Position numbers and translations under genes: made by a program. Under the pieces are notes generated by a model that ran no database searches, was not told the origin of the DNA, and worked only from the letters and a program-made list of their open reading frames with translations. Positions 39,151 through 48,002 of a DNA stretch of 64,000 bases are shown here, one piece after another (the first letter of the stretch is position 1; each line of letters starts with the position of its first letter). This stretch comes from an uncultured Paracoccaceae bacterium (GTDB lineage: Bacteria > Pseudomonadota > Alphaproteobacteria > Rhodobacterales > Rhodobacteraceae): contig CAKSTR010000002.1 of the NCBI GenBank assembly GCA_934500835.1, positions 248,001 through 312,000 on the forward strand, read 5' to 3'.

Positions 39151-39185
39151 CATAGTTCTTCGACGAAAGCTGACGCGGGGCGCGT

Positions 39186-39917
39186 TCAGGGCAGGCTCAG
39201 CTTCGCCATCCTGCCGCCATCCACCGTCCAGACCTGCCCGCTGACGAACCCCGCCTCGTCCGAGGCCAGCCAGGCCACCAGTGCGGCCACTTCCTCGGGC
39301 CTGCCGGTGCGGCCAACGGGGTGGATACGGCCGATATTGGCGCGAAACGCCACCGGGTCGGGCATGGCTTCGACGAAGGCCTCGTTCAGATCGGTGTCGA
39401 TCCAGCCCGGGGCCACGGCATTGCAGCGGACATGCGATGAGTGATCCACCGCAACCGCGCGGGTGAGCCCGTGCAGCCCGGCTTTCGAGGCGCAATAGGC
39501 GGCGTGCTGCGGGTTGGAGCCCAGCCCCTCGATCGAGCCGATGTTGACGATGGCGCCGCGCGTCGCCCGCAGATGGGGCAGGGCGGATCTGATCAGCAGG
39601 AACGGCGCCGTCAGGTTGACGCGCAGGGTGCGCTCCCAATCCGCCAGACTGGTTTCCTCGACCGGCGCCTCCTGCATCATGCCGGCGTTGTTCACCAACA
39701 CGTCCAGCCGGCCCGCGCGGGCGATGACCTGACCGACCACCTGCTCCACCGAGGCCGGATCGGCGAAATCCGCGGCAATCGCCTCGAACTCGGCATCCTC
39801 ACCGCGCTGCGCGGTGAAGACCCGCGCGCCTTCGTCTGCCAGCCGCCGCGCAATCGCCTGCCCGATGCCCGACCGCCCGCCGGTGACCAGCGCCACCCTG
39901 TCCCTGAAGCGGCTCAT
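39186..39917 (-). CDS. Short-chain dehydrogenase/reductase (second in operon)
   Basis: A 243-residue classical SDR. The coenzyme motif is [13 protein letters not shown] (TGxxxGIG) and NNAG is in LVNNAGMM. The catalytic Ser is in [10 protein letters not shown], Tyr and Lys in YCASKAG. The C-terminal [10 protein letters not shown] is typical. It would oxidise or reduce a hydroxyl/keto group of a pathway intermediate. It overlaps the preceding SDR by four bases and ends the MttB-led minus operon. Specific substrate unknown. Confidence 0.88.
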   Translation of the reverse strand: MSRFRDRVALVTGGRSGIGQAIARRLADEGARVFTAQRGEDAEFEAIAADFADPASVEQVVGQVIARAGRLDVLVNNAGMMQEAPVEETSLADWERTLRVNLTAPFLLIRSALPHLRATRGAIVNIGSIEGLGSNPQHAAYCASKAGLHGLTRAVAVDHSSHVRCNAVAPGWIDTDLNEAFVEAMPDPVAFRANIGRIHPVGRTGRPEEVAALVAWLASDEAGFVSGQVWTVDGGRMAKLSLP

Positions 39918-40648
39918 GATACCGGCTTCCCGCCGTTCACCTCGACCAGCGCGCCAACCATGTAGCGCGCAGCGTCCGAGGCAAGGAACAGGATCACATC
40001 GGCAATGTCCTCAGGCTCGGCGATCCGGCCCAGGGGCACGGTCTTGCCCAGGTCCAGCACCGCCGAATCCGGGTCAAAGCCGCGTTTGGCAAAGCCGCTG
40101 CGCAGCATGGGCGTGTTCACCTCATTGGGGCAGACGGCATTGATGCGGATGCCCTGATGCGCGTGATCCATCCCCATGCATTGCGTCAGCGACGCCAGCG
40201 CGGCCTTGGTCATGCAATAGACCGCATGGCCCGGTCCCGGCCGCAGCCCCCAGCAGGACGCCGTGTTGACGATGGCCCCGCCGCCTGCCGAGGCCATCAA
40301 CGGGATGGCGGCGCGGCTGATGCGGAAGGGGGCCTCGACATTGACGCTCAGAGACAGCGACCAGTCGTCGTCTGAGGTCTCGGTCACCTTGCCGCGGGTG
40401 ATGACGCCCGCGTTGTTCACCACGATGTCCAGCCCGCCCAGGGCCTTGGCCGCCGCAGCCGGCAGGCCATCGGCATAGGCGGGGTCCAGAAGGTTGCCCG
40501 GCAGATGCGCCTCGGCCGCCACCCCCGACACGTCGCGATCTGCCACCGCCACCTTCGCGCCTTCGGCCCGCAGGGCACGCACCACGGCCGCGCCGATGCC
40601 GCCGGCCGCGCCGGTCACCAGCGCGGCCTTGCCTTCGAACCGTCCCAT
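39914..40648 (-). CDS. Short-chain dehydrogenase/reductase (first in operon)
   Basis: About 244 residues, classical SDR with [24 protein letters not shown], a Ser in IVNTASCWG, and YCMTKAA supplying Tyr and Lys. It is only distantly similar to its neighbour SDR, so the two probably act on different substrates or steps. I prefer ATG 40648, which has a GAGGGGAAG ribosome site, over ATG 40666 that overlaps the epimerase stop. Substrate unknown. Confidence 0.87.
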   Translation of the reverse strand: MGRFEGKAALVTGAAGGIGAAVVRALRAEGAKVAVADRDVSGVAAEAHLPGNLLDPAYADGLPAAAAKALGGLDIVVNNAGVITRGKVTETSDDDWSLSLSVNVEAPFRISRAAIPLMASAGGGAIVNTASCWGLRPGPGHAVYCMTKAALASLTQCMGMDHAHQGIRINAVCPNEVNTPMLRSGFAKRGFDPDSAVLDLGKTVPLGRIAEPEDIADVILFLASDAARYMVGALVEVNGGKPVS

Positions 40649-40658
40649 TGCCTTCCCC

Positions 40659-41762
40659 TCAGCCATAGGATGCCACCGGCGCGCCGAAGCGGCCCTCTTC
40701 CGGCACCACGCCCAGTCCCGGACCCTCGGGCAACCGGATATGGCCGCCCAGGATGTTCACGCCGGTCTTGTCGTAATTGCCTTCGATATAGGGCGCGGCC
40801 AGCCAGACGCCTTCGTTCAGGCGGGGTGCCACCGTGGCGCCGATATGGGTGCAGGCGGCGGCGATGATGTCGCCGCCCCAGGCGTCATCGCAGGTATGGG
40901 GCAGGATGCGCGCCTCGCAGATGTCGCGGAAGGCGACCATCTGCTGCAGGCCGCCGATGCGCGTCACCTTCATCCCGAAACCGTCCACCAGCCCGGTGCC
41001 CGCCGCGCGGATCACCACCGCCAGATCCTCGGAGTTCTCGTCCATATAGATGCCGTGCCGGACCTGAGACCGGATCGCGGCAAGCTCCTCGATGGTGTTG
41101 CAGGGCTGTTCCATGATGAAGGGAATGTCGGGGCATTCGCGGGAAAGCCGCAGCGCGTCGCGCGTGGGCAGGCCGCGGTTGCCGTCGGCGGCAAGGCGCA
41201 CGCCCTTGCCCTTCGCCACCTCCCAGACCTTGCGCAGCACGGCGATGTCCATTTCGACCGGGCGGCCGCCGATCTTGATCTGCAGCCTTGGATAGCCCTC
41301 GGCGATCTTCTCGGCCGCGATGCGGGCGATCTCGTCCGGCTCGCCCACGCCGGTGGCGTAGTAGGAGGGGACGTTTTCCGTCACCGCTCCGCCCAGAAGA
41401 TCGGCCACGCGCACGCCCCAGGCCTTGCCAAGAAGGTCATGCGCGGCAATGTCCACCGCCGCCTTGGCATAGCGATGGCCGTTCAGAAGACCGTCCATCC
41501 GCCGCCGCAACGTCAGGGGGTGCAGCGTGGCGCCGATCAGCCCCTGTGCCATCTCGGCCAGGGCCGCACGGGCGCCAAGGGCGTGGCCTGGCTGATAGGT
41601 CGGGCCAACGGGGCAGGTTTCGCCCCAGCCGACAAGGCCGGTGTCGGTGACGATCTTCACCAGCGTGGTGTCCAGCGCCCAGACCTTGGCATTGGCCATG
41701 GTATAGGGGCCGTTCTTCACCGGCAGATCATGGGCATAGACGTGGATTTCACGGATCTTCAT
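40659..41762 (-). CDS. hpbD: Enolase-superfamily 4-hydroxyproline betaine 2-epimerase-like enzyme
   Basis: A 367-residue member of the muconate-lactonising subgroup. The two acid/base lysines expected of an epimerase are K163 (RLQIKIGG) and K265 ([11 protein letters not shown]). Metal ligands are in AADGNRG (D193), MEQP (E219) and YMDE (D241/E242). The [10 protein letters not shown] and [10 protein letters not shown] segments resemble HpbD of Pelagibaca bermudensis, which epimerises hydroxyproline betaine and proline betaine. It lies 60 bases after the MttB-family gene. Context with ProVWX and a hydroxyproline-like trio fits that role. Exact substrate is inferred. Confidence 0.8.
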   Translation of the reverse strand: MKIREIHVYAHDLPVKNGPYTMANAKVWALDTTLVKIVTDTGLVGWGETCPVGPTYQPGHALGARAALAEMAQGLIGATLHPLTLRRRMDGLLNGHRYAKAAVDIAAHDLLGKAWGVRVADLLGGAVTENVPSYYATGVGEPDEIARIAAEKIAEGYPRLQIKIGGRPVEMDIAVLRKVWEVAKGKGVRLAADGNRGLPTRDALRLSRECPDIPFIMEQPCNTIEELAAIRSQVRHGIYMDENSEDLAVVIRAAGTGLVDGFGMKVTRIGGLQQMVAFRDICEARILPHTCDDAWGGDIIAAACTHIGATVAPRLNEGVWLAAPYIEGNYDKTGVNILGGHIRLPEGPGLGVVPEEGRFGAPVASYG

Positions 41763-41822
41763 CAGGATGCTCGGCTTGTGGGAAAAAAGCGGCCGCCCGG
41801 GGGACGGCCAGTCAGGGAGGTC

Positions 41823-43376
41823 TCAGTATTCGGTGTTCAGCGCATCCTCGGCGGGGATTTCACGCTCGCGCCGGGCGATGTAGTCGCGCAGGGCCTCGTC
41901 CACCGCGACATCCAGCTTCGGTTCCTCATAGTCGTTCAGCAGCTTCCGGGCGTGGGCCAGCGCCCGCGCCGTGATCTCGACCGACCCTTCGGCCTGCCAC
42001 TGCTCGATCGAGTTGTTGTCGAAGAGCTTCGGCATGAAGAAGGCGCGCTCGAAATTCTCCAGCGTATGGGGGTGTCCAAGGTAGTGCCCGCCCGGGCCGA
42101 CATCGCGCACCGCCCGCAGCGCCTCGTCGAAATCGTCCCAGCGGGGGCCTTCGGCCATGCGGTAGCCCATGGCGCACATCTCGGCATCGACGACGAATTT
42201 CGCCATCGAGCAATGCATTCCGGCCTCGTTCCAGCCGGCGGAATGCCAGATGTAATTCGCCCCGGCATGCAGGACGGCGTTCATCGTCATGGCGGATTCG
42301 TAGCCCGCCTGCGCGTCGAAGGTCTTGGCCCCGCCCAGCAGGTTTGAGGTGCGCCAGGGCACGCCGTAGAACCGCGCCATCTGGCCGATCATGAAGTTCA
42401 TCAGGGAAATCTCGGGCGTGCCCGCCATCGGCGCGCCGGATTTCATGCTGACGGTGGACAGGTAGTGGCCATAGATCGCCGGCGCCCCCTTGCGGATGAC
42501 CTGCGTATAGGCCAGCGCCGACAGCGCCTCGGCGTTCAGCTGGGCCACGGCCGGGGCCACCGATGCCGGTGTGTTCGCGCCGCCCAGCACGAAGGGAGAG
42601 CAGAGCACCGGCTGCTTGCGTTTGACGAAAGCGCGCATCGCCGAAAGCATGGTCTCGTCCCAGACCAGGGGCGAATTGCCGTTGCAATTGCCGGTGACGA
42701 CCGGGGTCTCCTCCATCACGTCGCGGCCAAAGAGGATCTCGCACATGTCCATGACGTCCTCGGCGTTCTTGCCCGAGGTGGTCATGCCCATAAAGGTCTT
42801 GTCGGAATGCTTCATCGACGAATAGGTGATCGCCAGATGCCGGTGGCTGACCTTCATGTCCATCGGCTCGACGATGTGATGCGCGGTCGAATGCAGCGCG
42901 GGCGACATGTGGCTGAGTTTGTGGAAATCGTTCAGGTCGGCGATTGTCGGCCAGCGGCGCACGTCATCCAGATCGCGGATGAAGGGGGCGCCGGTCATCG
43001 GGACAAAGATGGAATGGGGGCCGCCGAACGGCAGGGAGCGTTCGGGATTGCGCGCGCGGTAGGTCCAGGCGGCGGGGATGGTGCTGATCAGCTCGCGCAC
43101 CAGATGGCGGTCGAGGTAGACCCTTTCGCCATCGACCCGGGCACCGGCGCGCTTCCAGTCCGCAAGGGCGATGGCGTCGCGGAAGATGACGCCGACCTCT
43201 TCAAGGATCGCCATCGAGGCATTGTCGATCTTCGCCACCTGCTCGGGGGTCATCGGCTCGCACAGGGGCAGCTTGCGGTTCAGCGCCGGCAACATGTCGA
43301 AATCGGGGGCGGCGCGCATCGCCCTGCGGGCGCCCCGGCCGCCTGCGCGGCCCTGCCGGATGGTGGTGTCGTTCAT
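41823..43376 (-). CDS. MttB-family (trimethylamine methyltransferase-like) non-pyrrolysine methyltransferase
   Basis: A 517-residue TIM-barrel protein of the MttB superfamily (PLCEPMTPEQVAKIDNASMA and ILEEVGVIF at the N-terminus; GGANTPASVAP and HSAGWNEAGMHCSMAKF later). The frame has no in-frame amber codon, so it belongs to the non-pyrrolysine group, which demethylates quaternary amines such as glycine betaine, proline betaine or carnitine by corrinoid methyl transfer. Leading an operon with an HpbD-like epimerase, it is a candidate betaine demethylase. No corrinoid protein or reactivase is encoded in the window. A GAGGGG ribosome site precedes the ATG. Confidence 0.85.
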   Translation of the reverse strand: MNDTTIRQGRAGGRGARRAMRAAPDFDMLPALNRKLPLCEPMTPEQVAKIDNASMAILEEVGVIFRDAIALADWKRAGARVDGERVYLDRHLVRELISTIPAAWTYRARNPERSLPFGGPHSIFVPMTGAPFIRDLDDVRRWPTIADLNDFHKLSHMSPALHSTAHHIVEPMDMKVSHRHLAITYSSMKHSDKTFMGMTTSGKNAEDVMDMCEILFGRDVMEETPVVTGNCNGNSPLVWDETMLSAMRAFVKRKQPVLCSPFVLGGANTPASVAPAVAQLNAEALSALAYTQVIRKGAPAIYGHYLSTVSMKSGAPMAGTPEISLMNFMIGQMARFYGVPWRTSNLLGGAKTFDAQAGYESAMTMNAVLHAGANYIWHSAGWNEAGMHCSMAKFVVDAEMCAMGYRMAEGPRWDDFDEALRAVRDVGPGGHYLGHPHTLENFERAFFMPKLFDNNSIEQWQAEGSVEITARALAHARKLLNDYEEPKLDVAVDEALRDYIARREREIPAEDALNTEY

Positions 43377-43708
43377 GGCGCCCCTCGTGTCGCTGTCGAT
43401 GCATGCATAAGGCGGCGCGAGGGCGGTATCGGACAGTCACGGAGGCGAAGCGTTCGGATGATTTTGCGACATGGACCGATGCCCCGACACCGGATTCCGG
43501 CCTTGTCGGGGATCAGCACCCGGCCGGCCCGGTGGTCGCGTGGAGAGGGGGTCTTTCCCGGATCATCTGACGGGCGCAGCCGCAGGTCAACGGAATATAT
43601 CATATGAATGAAGGGCTTGCGGAAGCGGTGCCTGAAGAATGACAAAAGACCGGAGGCCTGCCCGGCATCCGGTCTGGTGCTGCAAGCCGGTTCGCTGTGG
43701 GCCGGGGC
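43377..43708. other. Upstream region of the MttB operon; no gene seen
   Basis: No credible coding frame. It contains the perfect palindrome ATGCATGCAT (43399-43408, about 23 bases before the MttB start), an A/T-rich patch with TATATCATATGAAT near 43590 that could be promoter DNA, and the terminator at 43647-43675. I did not find a copy of the ATTGT-AG-ACAAT operator here. Confidence 0.4.
43647..43675 (-). terminator. Intrinsic terminator after the 81-residue hypothetical gene
   Basis: Stem AGACCGGA ... TCCGGTCT (perfect 8 bp, 13-base loop). Read on the minus strand it is followed by TTTT. It ends the transcript of the gene at 43709-43954. Confidence 0.6.
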
Positions 43709-43954
43709 CTATGCGCCGATCACTTCGATCCGCGCTTCCCACACCAAGGGGTCCCGGCCGGCCAGCAGTTCGGCCGCGGCCTCTTCTGGCCGGCGGGTGA
43801 ACAGCACCAGCGGGCTGCCGTTGATGCGGTGCGGCCGGCCGGTGCGGCGGTCGATCAGGCGAACGGCGCAGGTCTTGCGCAGGGATGCGGTCAGGTCGGG
43901 CACCGTCCCGGGGGGCGGCCCGAAGGCGTGGCGCGGATGGGGGACTGCGGTCAT
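43709..43954 (-). CDS. Hypothetical protein, 81 residues
   Basis: Begins MTAVPHPRHAFGPPP and ends WEARIEVIGA. It is soluble-looking, without membrane spans or Cys motifs. Segments VRLIDRRTGRPHRINGSPLV and RPEEAAAELLAGRDP suggest a compact alpha/beta domain. An AAGGAGA ribosome site six bases before ATG 43954 and a terminator after the stop make it a convincing gene. A longer in-frame start upstream lacks a ribosome site. I do not recognise the family. It diverges from the hydrolase gene at 44217. Confidence 0.65.
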   Translation of the reverse strand: MTAVPHPRHAFGPPPGTVPDLTASLRKTCAVRLIDRRTGRPHRINGSPLVLFTRRPEEAAAELLAGRDPLVWEARIEVIGA

Positions 43955-44216
43955 GGTCCGTCTCCTTTTGCGACCGGGTTCTGCCGTCTCCGGCATGCTG
44001 CCCATTGCGCCACAGCAGGTGCCGAGGGGCAAGGAAATATTCACGCTAAAAACCATCGTGATTATGTGCAAATCTTCTCCGGCCCGGACGCAGCCGCGTT
44101 TGGCGGTCGCTGGGCCGGGGGGAATGATCTTCCCTTTCAAGGGGGATCTTTGGAATCGCCAATCACGACTGGATTGATAGATTTAAGCCGTCACATCGAC
44201 GTGAAAGGAGCAGGCC

Positions 44217-44786
44217 ATGACCAAAACTCTGATCGTTCCGGGGCTGGACGGCGCGCCCGCGCCACATTGGCAAAGCTGGTGGGCGGCGACCGATCCGCGC
44301 GCGCTGACGGTGGAGCTGTCGAATCCCGGCCGGCCGATGCCGGTGCTGTGGGAGGTCGAGCTGGCCTCGATGATCATGCACCATCCCGATTCCATCCTTG
44401 TCGGCCATTCGCTTGGCGCGGTTCTGATCGCGCGGCTTCTGACCACATGGCCGCATCTGCGGGTGCGCGCGGCGATGCTGGTCGCACCGGCCGAGACCGA
44501 GGGCAATGACCGCATCGGCCATTTCGGCCCGATCCCGGACCGCCCGCTGGACCTGCCGACGCTGGTGGTGGCCAGCCGCAACGATCCCTGGATGGGGTTC
44601 GGGCGGGCGCGGGGTCTGGCTTCGGCCTGGGGCTCGGGTCTGGTCGATATGGGGCATGCCGGGCATATCAACGTGGCCTCGGGCTTTGGTCCGTGGGCGG
44701 GCGGCAAGGTGCTGCGTGACAGTCTGCTGAGCCGCGCCGCGCCCCCGCGTGCCATCCCCGCCACCCCGCTGCGGGTCGCGCTGTGA
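44217..44786 (+). CDS. RBBP9/YdeN-family alpha/beta hydrolase
   Basis: A 189-residue small serine hydrolase. The nucleophile Ser is in ILVGHSLGAVL (near residue 65), the acid in VVASRNDPWMG, and the His in GHAGHINVASG, all in the order of the RBBP9 family. The N-terminal TLIVPGLDGAPAPHWQSWW is characteristic. Function is probably esterase-like; natural substrate unknown. GAAAGGAGC ribosome site. A 53-residue membrane protein gene follows 23 bases later and is probably in the same transcript. Confidence 0.9.
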   Translation: MTKTLIVPGLDGAPAPHWQSWWAATDPRALTVELSNPGRPMPVLWEVELASMIMHHPDSILVGHSLGAVLIARLLTTWPHLRVRAAMLVAPAETEGNDRIGHFGPIPDRPLDLPTLVVASRNDPWMGFGRARGLASAWGSGLVDMGHAGHINVASGFGPWAGGKVLRDSLLSRAAPPRAIPATPLRVAL

Positions 44787-44809
44787 TCCGCGAAGGAAGG
44801 AGACAGACC

Positions 44810-44971
44810 ATGATCGACGGACGTTTCGACCAGCATTTCCTTGAGGTGTTCGCCGGCCGCGACGAAAACCCGCCGCCCCGGCCCGCAGAGGGCACGGCCC
44901 TCGGCCCGTTGGTGCTGGCCAGCCTGCTGGCCGGGCTGGCCCTTCTGGCAAGCGTGCCCTTCCTTGCCTAA
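44810..44971 (+). CDS. Small predicted membrane protein, 53 residues
   Basis: MIDGRFDQHFLEVFAGRDEN, a Pro-rich linker, then a hydrophobic tail (LGPLVLASLLAGLALLASVPFLA) making one membrane span at the C-terminus. A very strong GAAGGAAGGAGA ribosome site precedes ATG 44810. It is likely co-transcribed with the RBBP9-type hydrolase. Its last four bases overlap the 3-prime end of the convergent AGE gene. Family not recognised. Confidence 0.65.
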   Translation: MIDGRFDQHFLEVFAGRDENPPPRPAEGTALGPLVLASLLAGLALLASVPFLA

Positions 44972-46209
44972 CCCAGCCAGAGCGGCTGCCGCGCCAACCC
45001 CTGGCCAAAGCGCGAGAGGCCGGGCGCCAGCGGAAATAGGCTGGCCTGCAGCGCGTGGTAGATGTCGGGCTTGCCGTTGAACTGGGTGGTGGCGGGCCGG
45101 TTGTCCTCGCCGATCTCGGGGAACCAGCCGCCGCGGGCGTGGTCGATGAAGGCCGCGTCCGCGAAGGTCCACAGGCGGCGATACCAGACCTCATCCCCGG
45201 GCTGCCGCTCCAGCTTGATCAGCGCGGCAAGGACGCCGATCGCCTCGGTCACCGGCCACCAGTAGCGCGACCGGATCGCCGGCCGGCCGTCGAAGTCCAG
45301 CGTGTAATGGATGCCGCCGCGCGCCGCATCCCAGCCGTCCCGCAGCGCGGTTTCCGCAATGCTGCGGGCGATGGCGGGCGAGCCGTCCGCGGGCCGCCCG
45401 GCCAGATCCCACCATTGCAGCAAAAGCCGTGCCATCTCGAAGCTGTGGCCGGGGGTGGTGCCGGCGGGGCGGAACATCGGGTCGCCGGAATAGGCGCGGT
45501 CGATGCTCCAGTCGGCGCGGTAATGCTCGGGCAGGCGCCAGCCATGGTCGGGCGCGATGCGGCGCAGGAAGAAGTCAAGGATGCGGCCGGCCCGGATCAG
45601 ATGGACCTCGTGCCCGGTCGACTCATAGGCGGCCAACAGCGCCTCGACCCCGTGCATATTGGCATTCATGCCGCGATAGTCGGAGAAGGGCGTCCAGTCG
45701 CGATTCCATTCGTCGGCCAGAAGGCCGGGGCTTTCCTCCCAGAAATGCCGGTCCAGCGCGGCGCTGGCATCCGCGATCAGGGCATCGGCATCGGCATGGC
45801 CCGCCAGCTTTGCCGAAGAGCCGGCCAGAAGCACAAAGACATGGCCATAGGCCAGCTTGCGGCTGTCGTGGATGGCATCGCCGTCCAGCGCCCAGAGATA
45901 GCCGCCATGGTCGCGGTCACGATGGTGGCTGGCAAGATAGCGCATGCCCTGGTCGATGATCGCATCGCAGCCCGGCCAGCCCGCCAGCCTGGCCAGCGCG
46001 TAGGAATGCACCAGCCGCGTGGTGGTGTGCAATTCCTGCACCCGGCTTGGCAGCGGCGCCCCGTCATAGCCCAGCGTGTGGAACCCGCCCTCTGCCGCCG
46101 GCGAGGCCGCAAAGAACCGAAGGGCCGCAGCGGCGTCGGCGGCCAGAAAGGCGCGATGGCCGGGATCGTCCAGCCAGAATCCCTTTGCCGCCTGATCCCC
46201 TGCCGCCAT
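44968..46209 (-). CDS. N-acylglucosamine 2-epimerase (AGE)-family sugar isomerase
   Basis: A 413-residue (alpha/alpha)6-barrel protein of the AGE/YihS family, which interconverts aldoses and ketoses such as mannose/fructose or sulfoquinovose, or epimerises N-acylglucosamine. Active-site histidines fit in VQELHTTTRLVHSY, GTTPGHSFEMARLL and GKPDIYHALQA, and RLPEHYR is also typical. YWWPVTEAIG marks the second half. No neighbouring sugar genes narrow the substrate. It lies 206 bases after the dimethylformamidase-like gene and may be transcribed separately. Confidence 0.85.
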   Translation of the reverse strand: MAAGDQAAKGFWLDDPGHRAFLAADAAAALRFFAASPAAEGGFHTLGYDGAPLPSRVQELHTTTRLVHSYALARLAGWPGCDAIIDQGMRYLASHHRDRDHGGYLWALDGDAIHDSRKLAYGHVFVLLAGSSAKLAGHADADALIADASAALDRHFWEESPGLLADEWNRDWTPFSDYRGMNANMHGVEALLAAYESTGHEVHLIRAGRILDFFLRRIAPDHGWRLPEHYRADWSIDRAYSGDPMFRPAGTTPGHSFEMARLLLQWWDLAGRPADGSPAIARSIAETALRDGWDAARGGIHYTLDFDGRPAIRSRYWWPVTEAIGVLAALIKLERQPGDEVWYRRLWTFADAAFIDHARGGWFPEIGEDNRPATTQFNGKPDIYHALQASLFPLAPGLSRFGQGLARQPLWLG

Positions 46210-46335
46210 CGCCGCCTCCCTGCCGCTTTGGCCCCGTTATAGGCCGGGCGCCGCAGGGGGCGCCAGCGGGGATCGCTGCGCGAAACCATCCGCCGGGACT
46301 GCGGCAAGCGGGCCGTTCATCCGGTGCGCAAGACA

Positions 46336-46360
46336 TCCGCCCCGGAAGGCGGGGCAGGGC
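46336..46360 (-). terminator. GC hairpin downstream of the dimethylformamidase-like gene
   Basis: CCGCCCCGG-AA-GGCGGGG type stem within the 206-base spacer between the dimethylformamidase-like gene and the AGE gene. It is GC-rich without a T-run, so only a possible factor-dependent end. Nothing else is recognisable in this spacer. Confidence 0.3.
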
Positions 46361-46415
46361 GGCAGGGTCTTCGTGCAGGCCGCTGCCGGATACCGCGCAA
46401 GCCACAGCCTGCCGC

Positions 46416-48002
46416 CTACCCCCATTCCCCCAAAAGGACGTTGCGCGTCACCTGTTCGACCGCGCGATCCCTTGCGATCAGCCCGGCCACCCATTCGCAG
46501 GAGCCGGCGTTGAAGATCGCCCCGCGCCCGCGGCGGTATTCCGCCATGCAGCCGTTCCCCTGCGTGACGCGGGCCAGAGTCTCCTCATCGACCCTGCCGT
46601 AAAGCGACATCGCCACCTCGACTGCGTCCTCATCGGCGATGAAGGGGTCGCGGTCATGCTCGCCCTCGGAATGTGCAAGGGCGGTGGCCGGGGCCATGCC
46701 GACGATGGTCAACTCGCCCTCCAGCGCCGCCTCTTCGGAGGGGTAGGGCAGGCCGTGGCGCATGACATAGTCGATCCCGTCCACCTCATAGGCGAAGATG
46801 CGCGAGTCGCGGCCCAGCACATCGCCATAGCCAAGGCCGGTGCCGCGCAGCGCCCAATGCCGGGGCCGGTAGAGCGTGAAGCCGCCCGCACCATGCGCCA
46901 CCGTACGGCCCCAGCCGGCATAGACTCCGGCAGCCCCGGTCAGCCCCATGGTCAGTGTCGCCGGCCTGCCGATGTCGCGATGGTCCCAATGGTCGGTCAT
47001 CCGGGTGCGATCCGCCACGGGGTCTTCGGTCTCGGCCCGTGTCTTGTAGCAGGTCTGCATTGCCAGATCCGCGCTCATCCGGGTCTGCCAGTAGAAGTTG
47101 CCGCCGAACCGGCACAGCTGGCCGCCGGCATCAACCCAGGTCTCCAGCGCGTCGCGCATCTCCCAGGTCCAGTATTCGTCATGGCCGGCGATCAGCACGC
47201 GGTCATAGCCGTCAAGACAATGCGCATCGCGCTGCAGATCGTGTTGGGTCACATAGTCTAGGCCGATCCCCTGCGCCTCGCACCACAGTGCGAAGGGCCG
47301 CTCGAAAGCCGCCCAGCCGGAGGAGGCGTATTTCTTGGAGATCCCCCTGGCTCGCGCGTAGATCATGTGCGGATAGACCGGCGGCCCGCCCGGCGGCGTG
47401 GCATGCGGGATGCGCGGGGCATCTTCCGGCCAGCGCACCATCCCCCTTGCCCAGGGACGCCGCACCGAGACATGCGCGGCGAAGTCGTTCCCGTTCGGCC
47501 CGGTCAGACCCTGATAGTGGTTCGATCCGCCCCAGTCGTTATAGGCGCACCAGGTGCCGGTGGCGAGCAGCATCGCGATCCGCCCGGCCGGGTTTGCGGC
47601 CCGCAGCACGAACATATGTTCGCTTTCATGGCCGGGGATTGAGAGAATGATCCTGTAGACCCCGGACTGCCAGTCTTGGGGCAGGGTCAGCGTCAGCCGT
47701 TCCGGCCAGCCGCAGCCTGTTTCCGAACAGTCATGCGGGGTCTCGTGAAACCCGCCGGGAATGCTGGCCCGATAGACCGGTTCCGGCTGCAACCCGTCCC
47801 TCTCGATCCGCACCTCCACTTCGGGGGCCGAGGACATGACATGCAAGCGCAGCACCTCTCCTGGAGCATGGCTGATCCGGTCCGTATAGCCCCAGACCTG
47901 CGGCCGGGCAGGGTCGGGGCTGGCCGTCTCATAGTAGTGCCCCGTAACCGGATCGCCGTTGTCCTGCGGGGCCGCGACAAAGAAACCCTGAAGATCGCCC
48001 AT
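46416..48002 (-). CDS. N,N-dimethylformamidase beta-subunit-like protein
   Basis: A 528-residue protein resembling the large subunit of Paracoccus-type N,N-dimethylformamidase. An N-terminal beta-sandwich/lectin-like part (GHYYETASPDPARPQVWGYT, about residues 20-150) is followed by an amidohydrolase-like domain with GTWCAYNDWGGSNHY and GHDEYWTWEMRDALETW, where Tyr and Glu ligands of the mononuclear iron are expected. No small (alpha) subunit gene is visible nearby, so it may act alone or on another amide. The second of two adjacent ATGs (48002) is best spaced from AGGAGG. It overlaps the deacetylase stop. Confidence 0.8.
   Translation of the reverse strand: MGDLQGFFVAAPQDNGDPVTGHYYETASPDPARPQVWGYTDRISHAPGEVLRLHVMSSAPEVEVRIERDGLQPEPVYRASIPGGFHETPHDCSETGCGWPERLTLTLPQDWQSGVYRIILSIPGHESEHMFVLRAANPAGRIAMLLATGTWCAYNDWGGSNHYQGLTGPNGNDFAAHVSVRRPWARGMVRWPEDAPRIPHATPPGGPPVYPHMIYARARGISKKYASSGWAAFERPFALWCEAQGIGLDYVTQHDLQRDAHCLDGYDRVLIAGHDEYWTWEMRDALETWVDAGGQLCRFGGNFYWQTRMSADLAMQTCYKTRAETEDPVADRTRMTDHWDHRDIGRPATLTMGLTGAAGVYAGWGRTVAHGAGGFTLYRPRHWALRGTGLGYGDVLGRDSRIFAYEVDGIDYVMRHGLPYPSEEAALEGELTIVGMAPATALAHSEGEHDRDPFIADEDAVEVAMSLYGRVDEETLARVTQGNGCMAEYRRGRGAIFNAGSCEWVAGLIARDRAVEQVTRNVLLGEWG

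Noticed and set aside
41823..43376. Possible pyrrolysine (amber) readthrough in the MttB-family gene
   Set aside because: The frame is uninterrupted from start to stop at normal family length, so no amber-encoded pyrrolysine is present.
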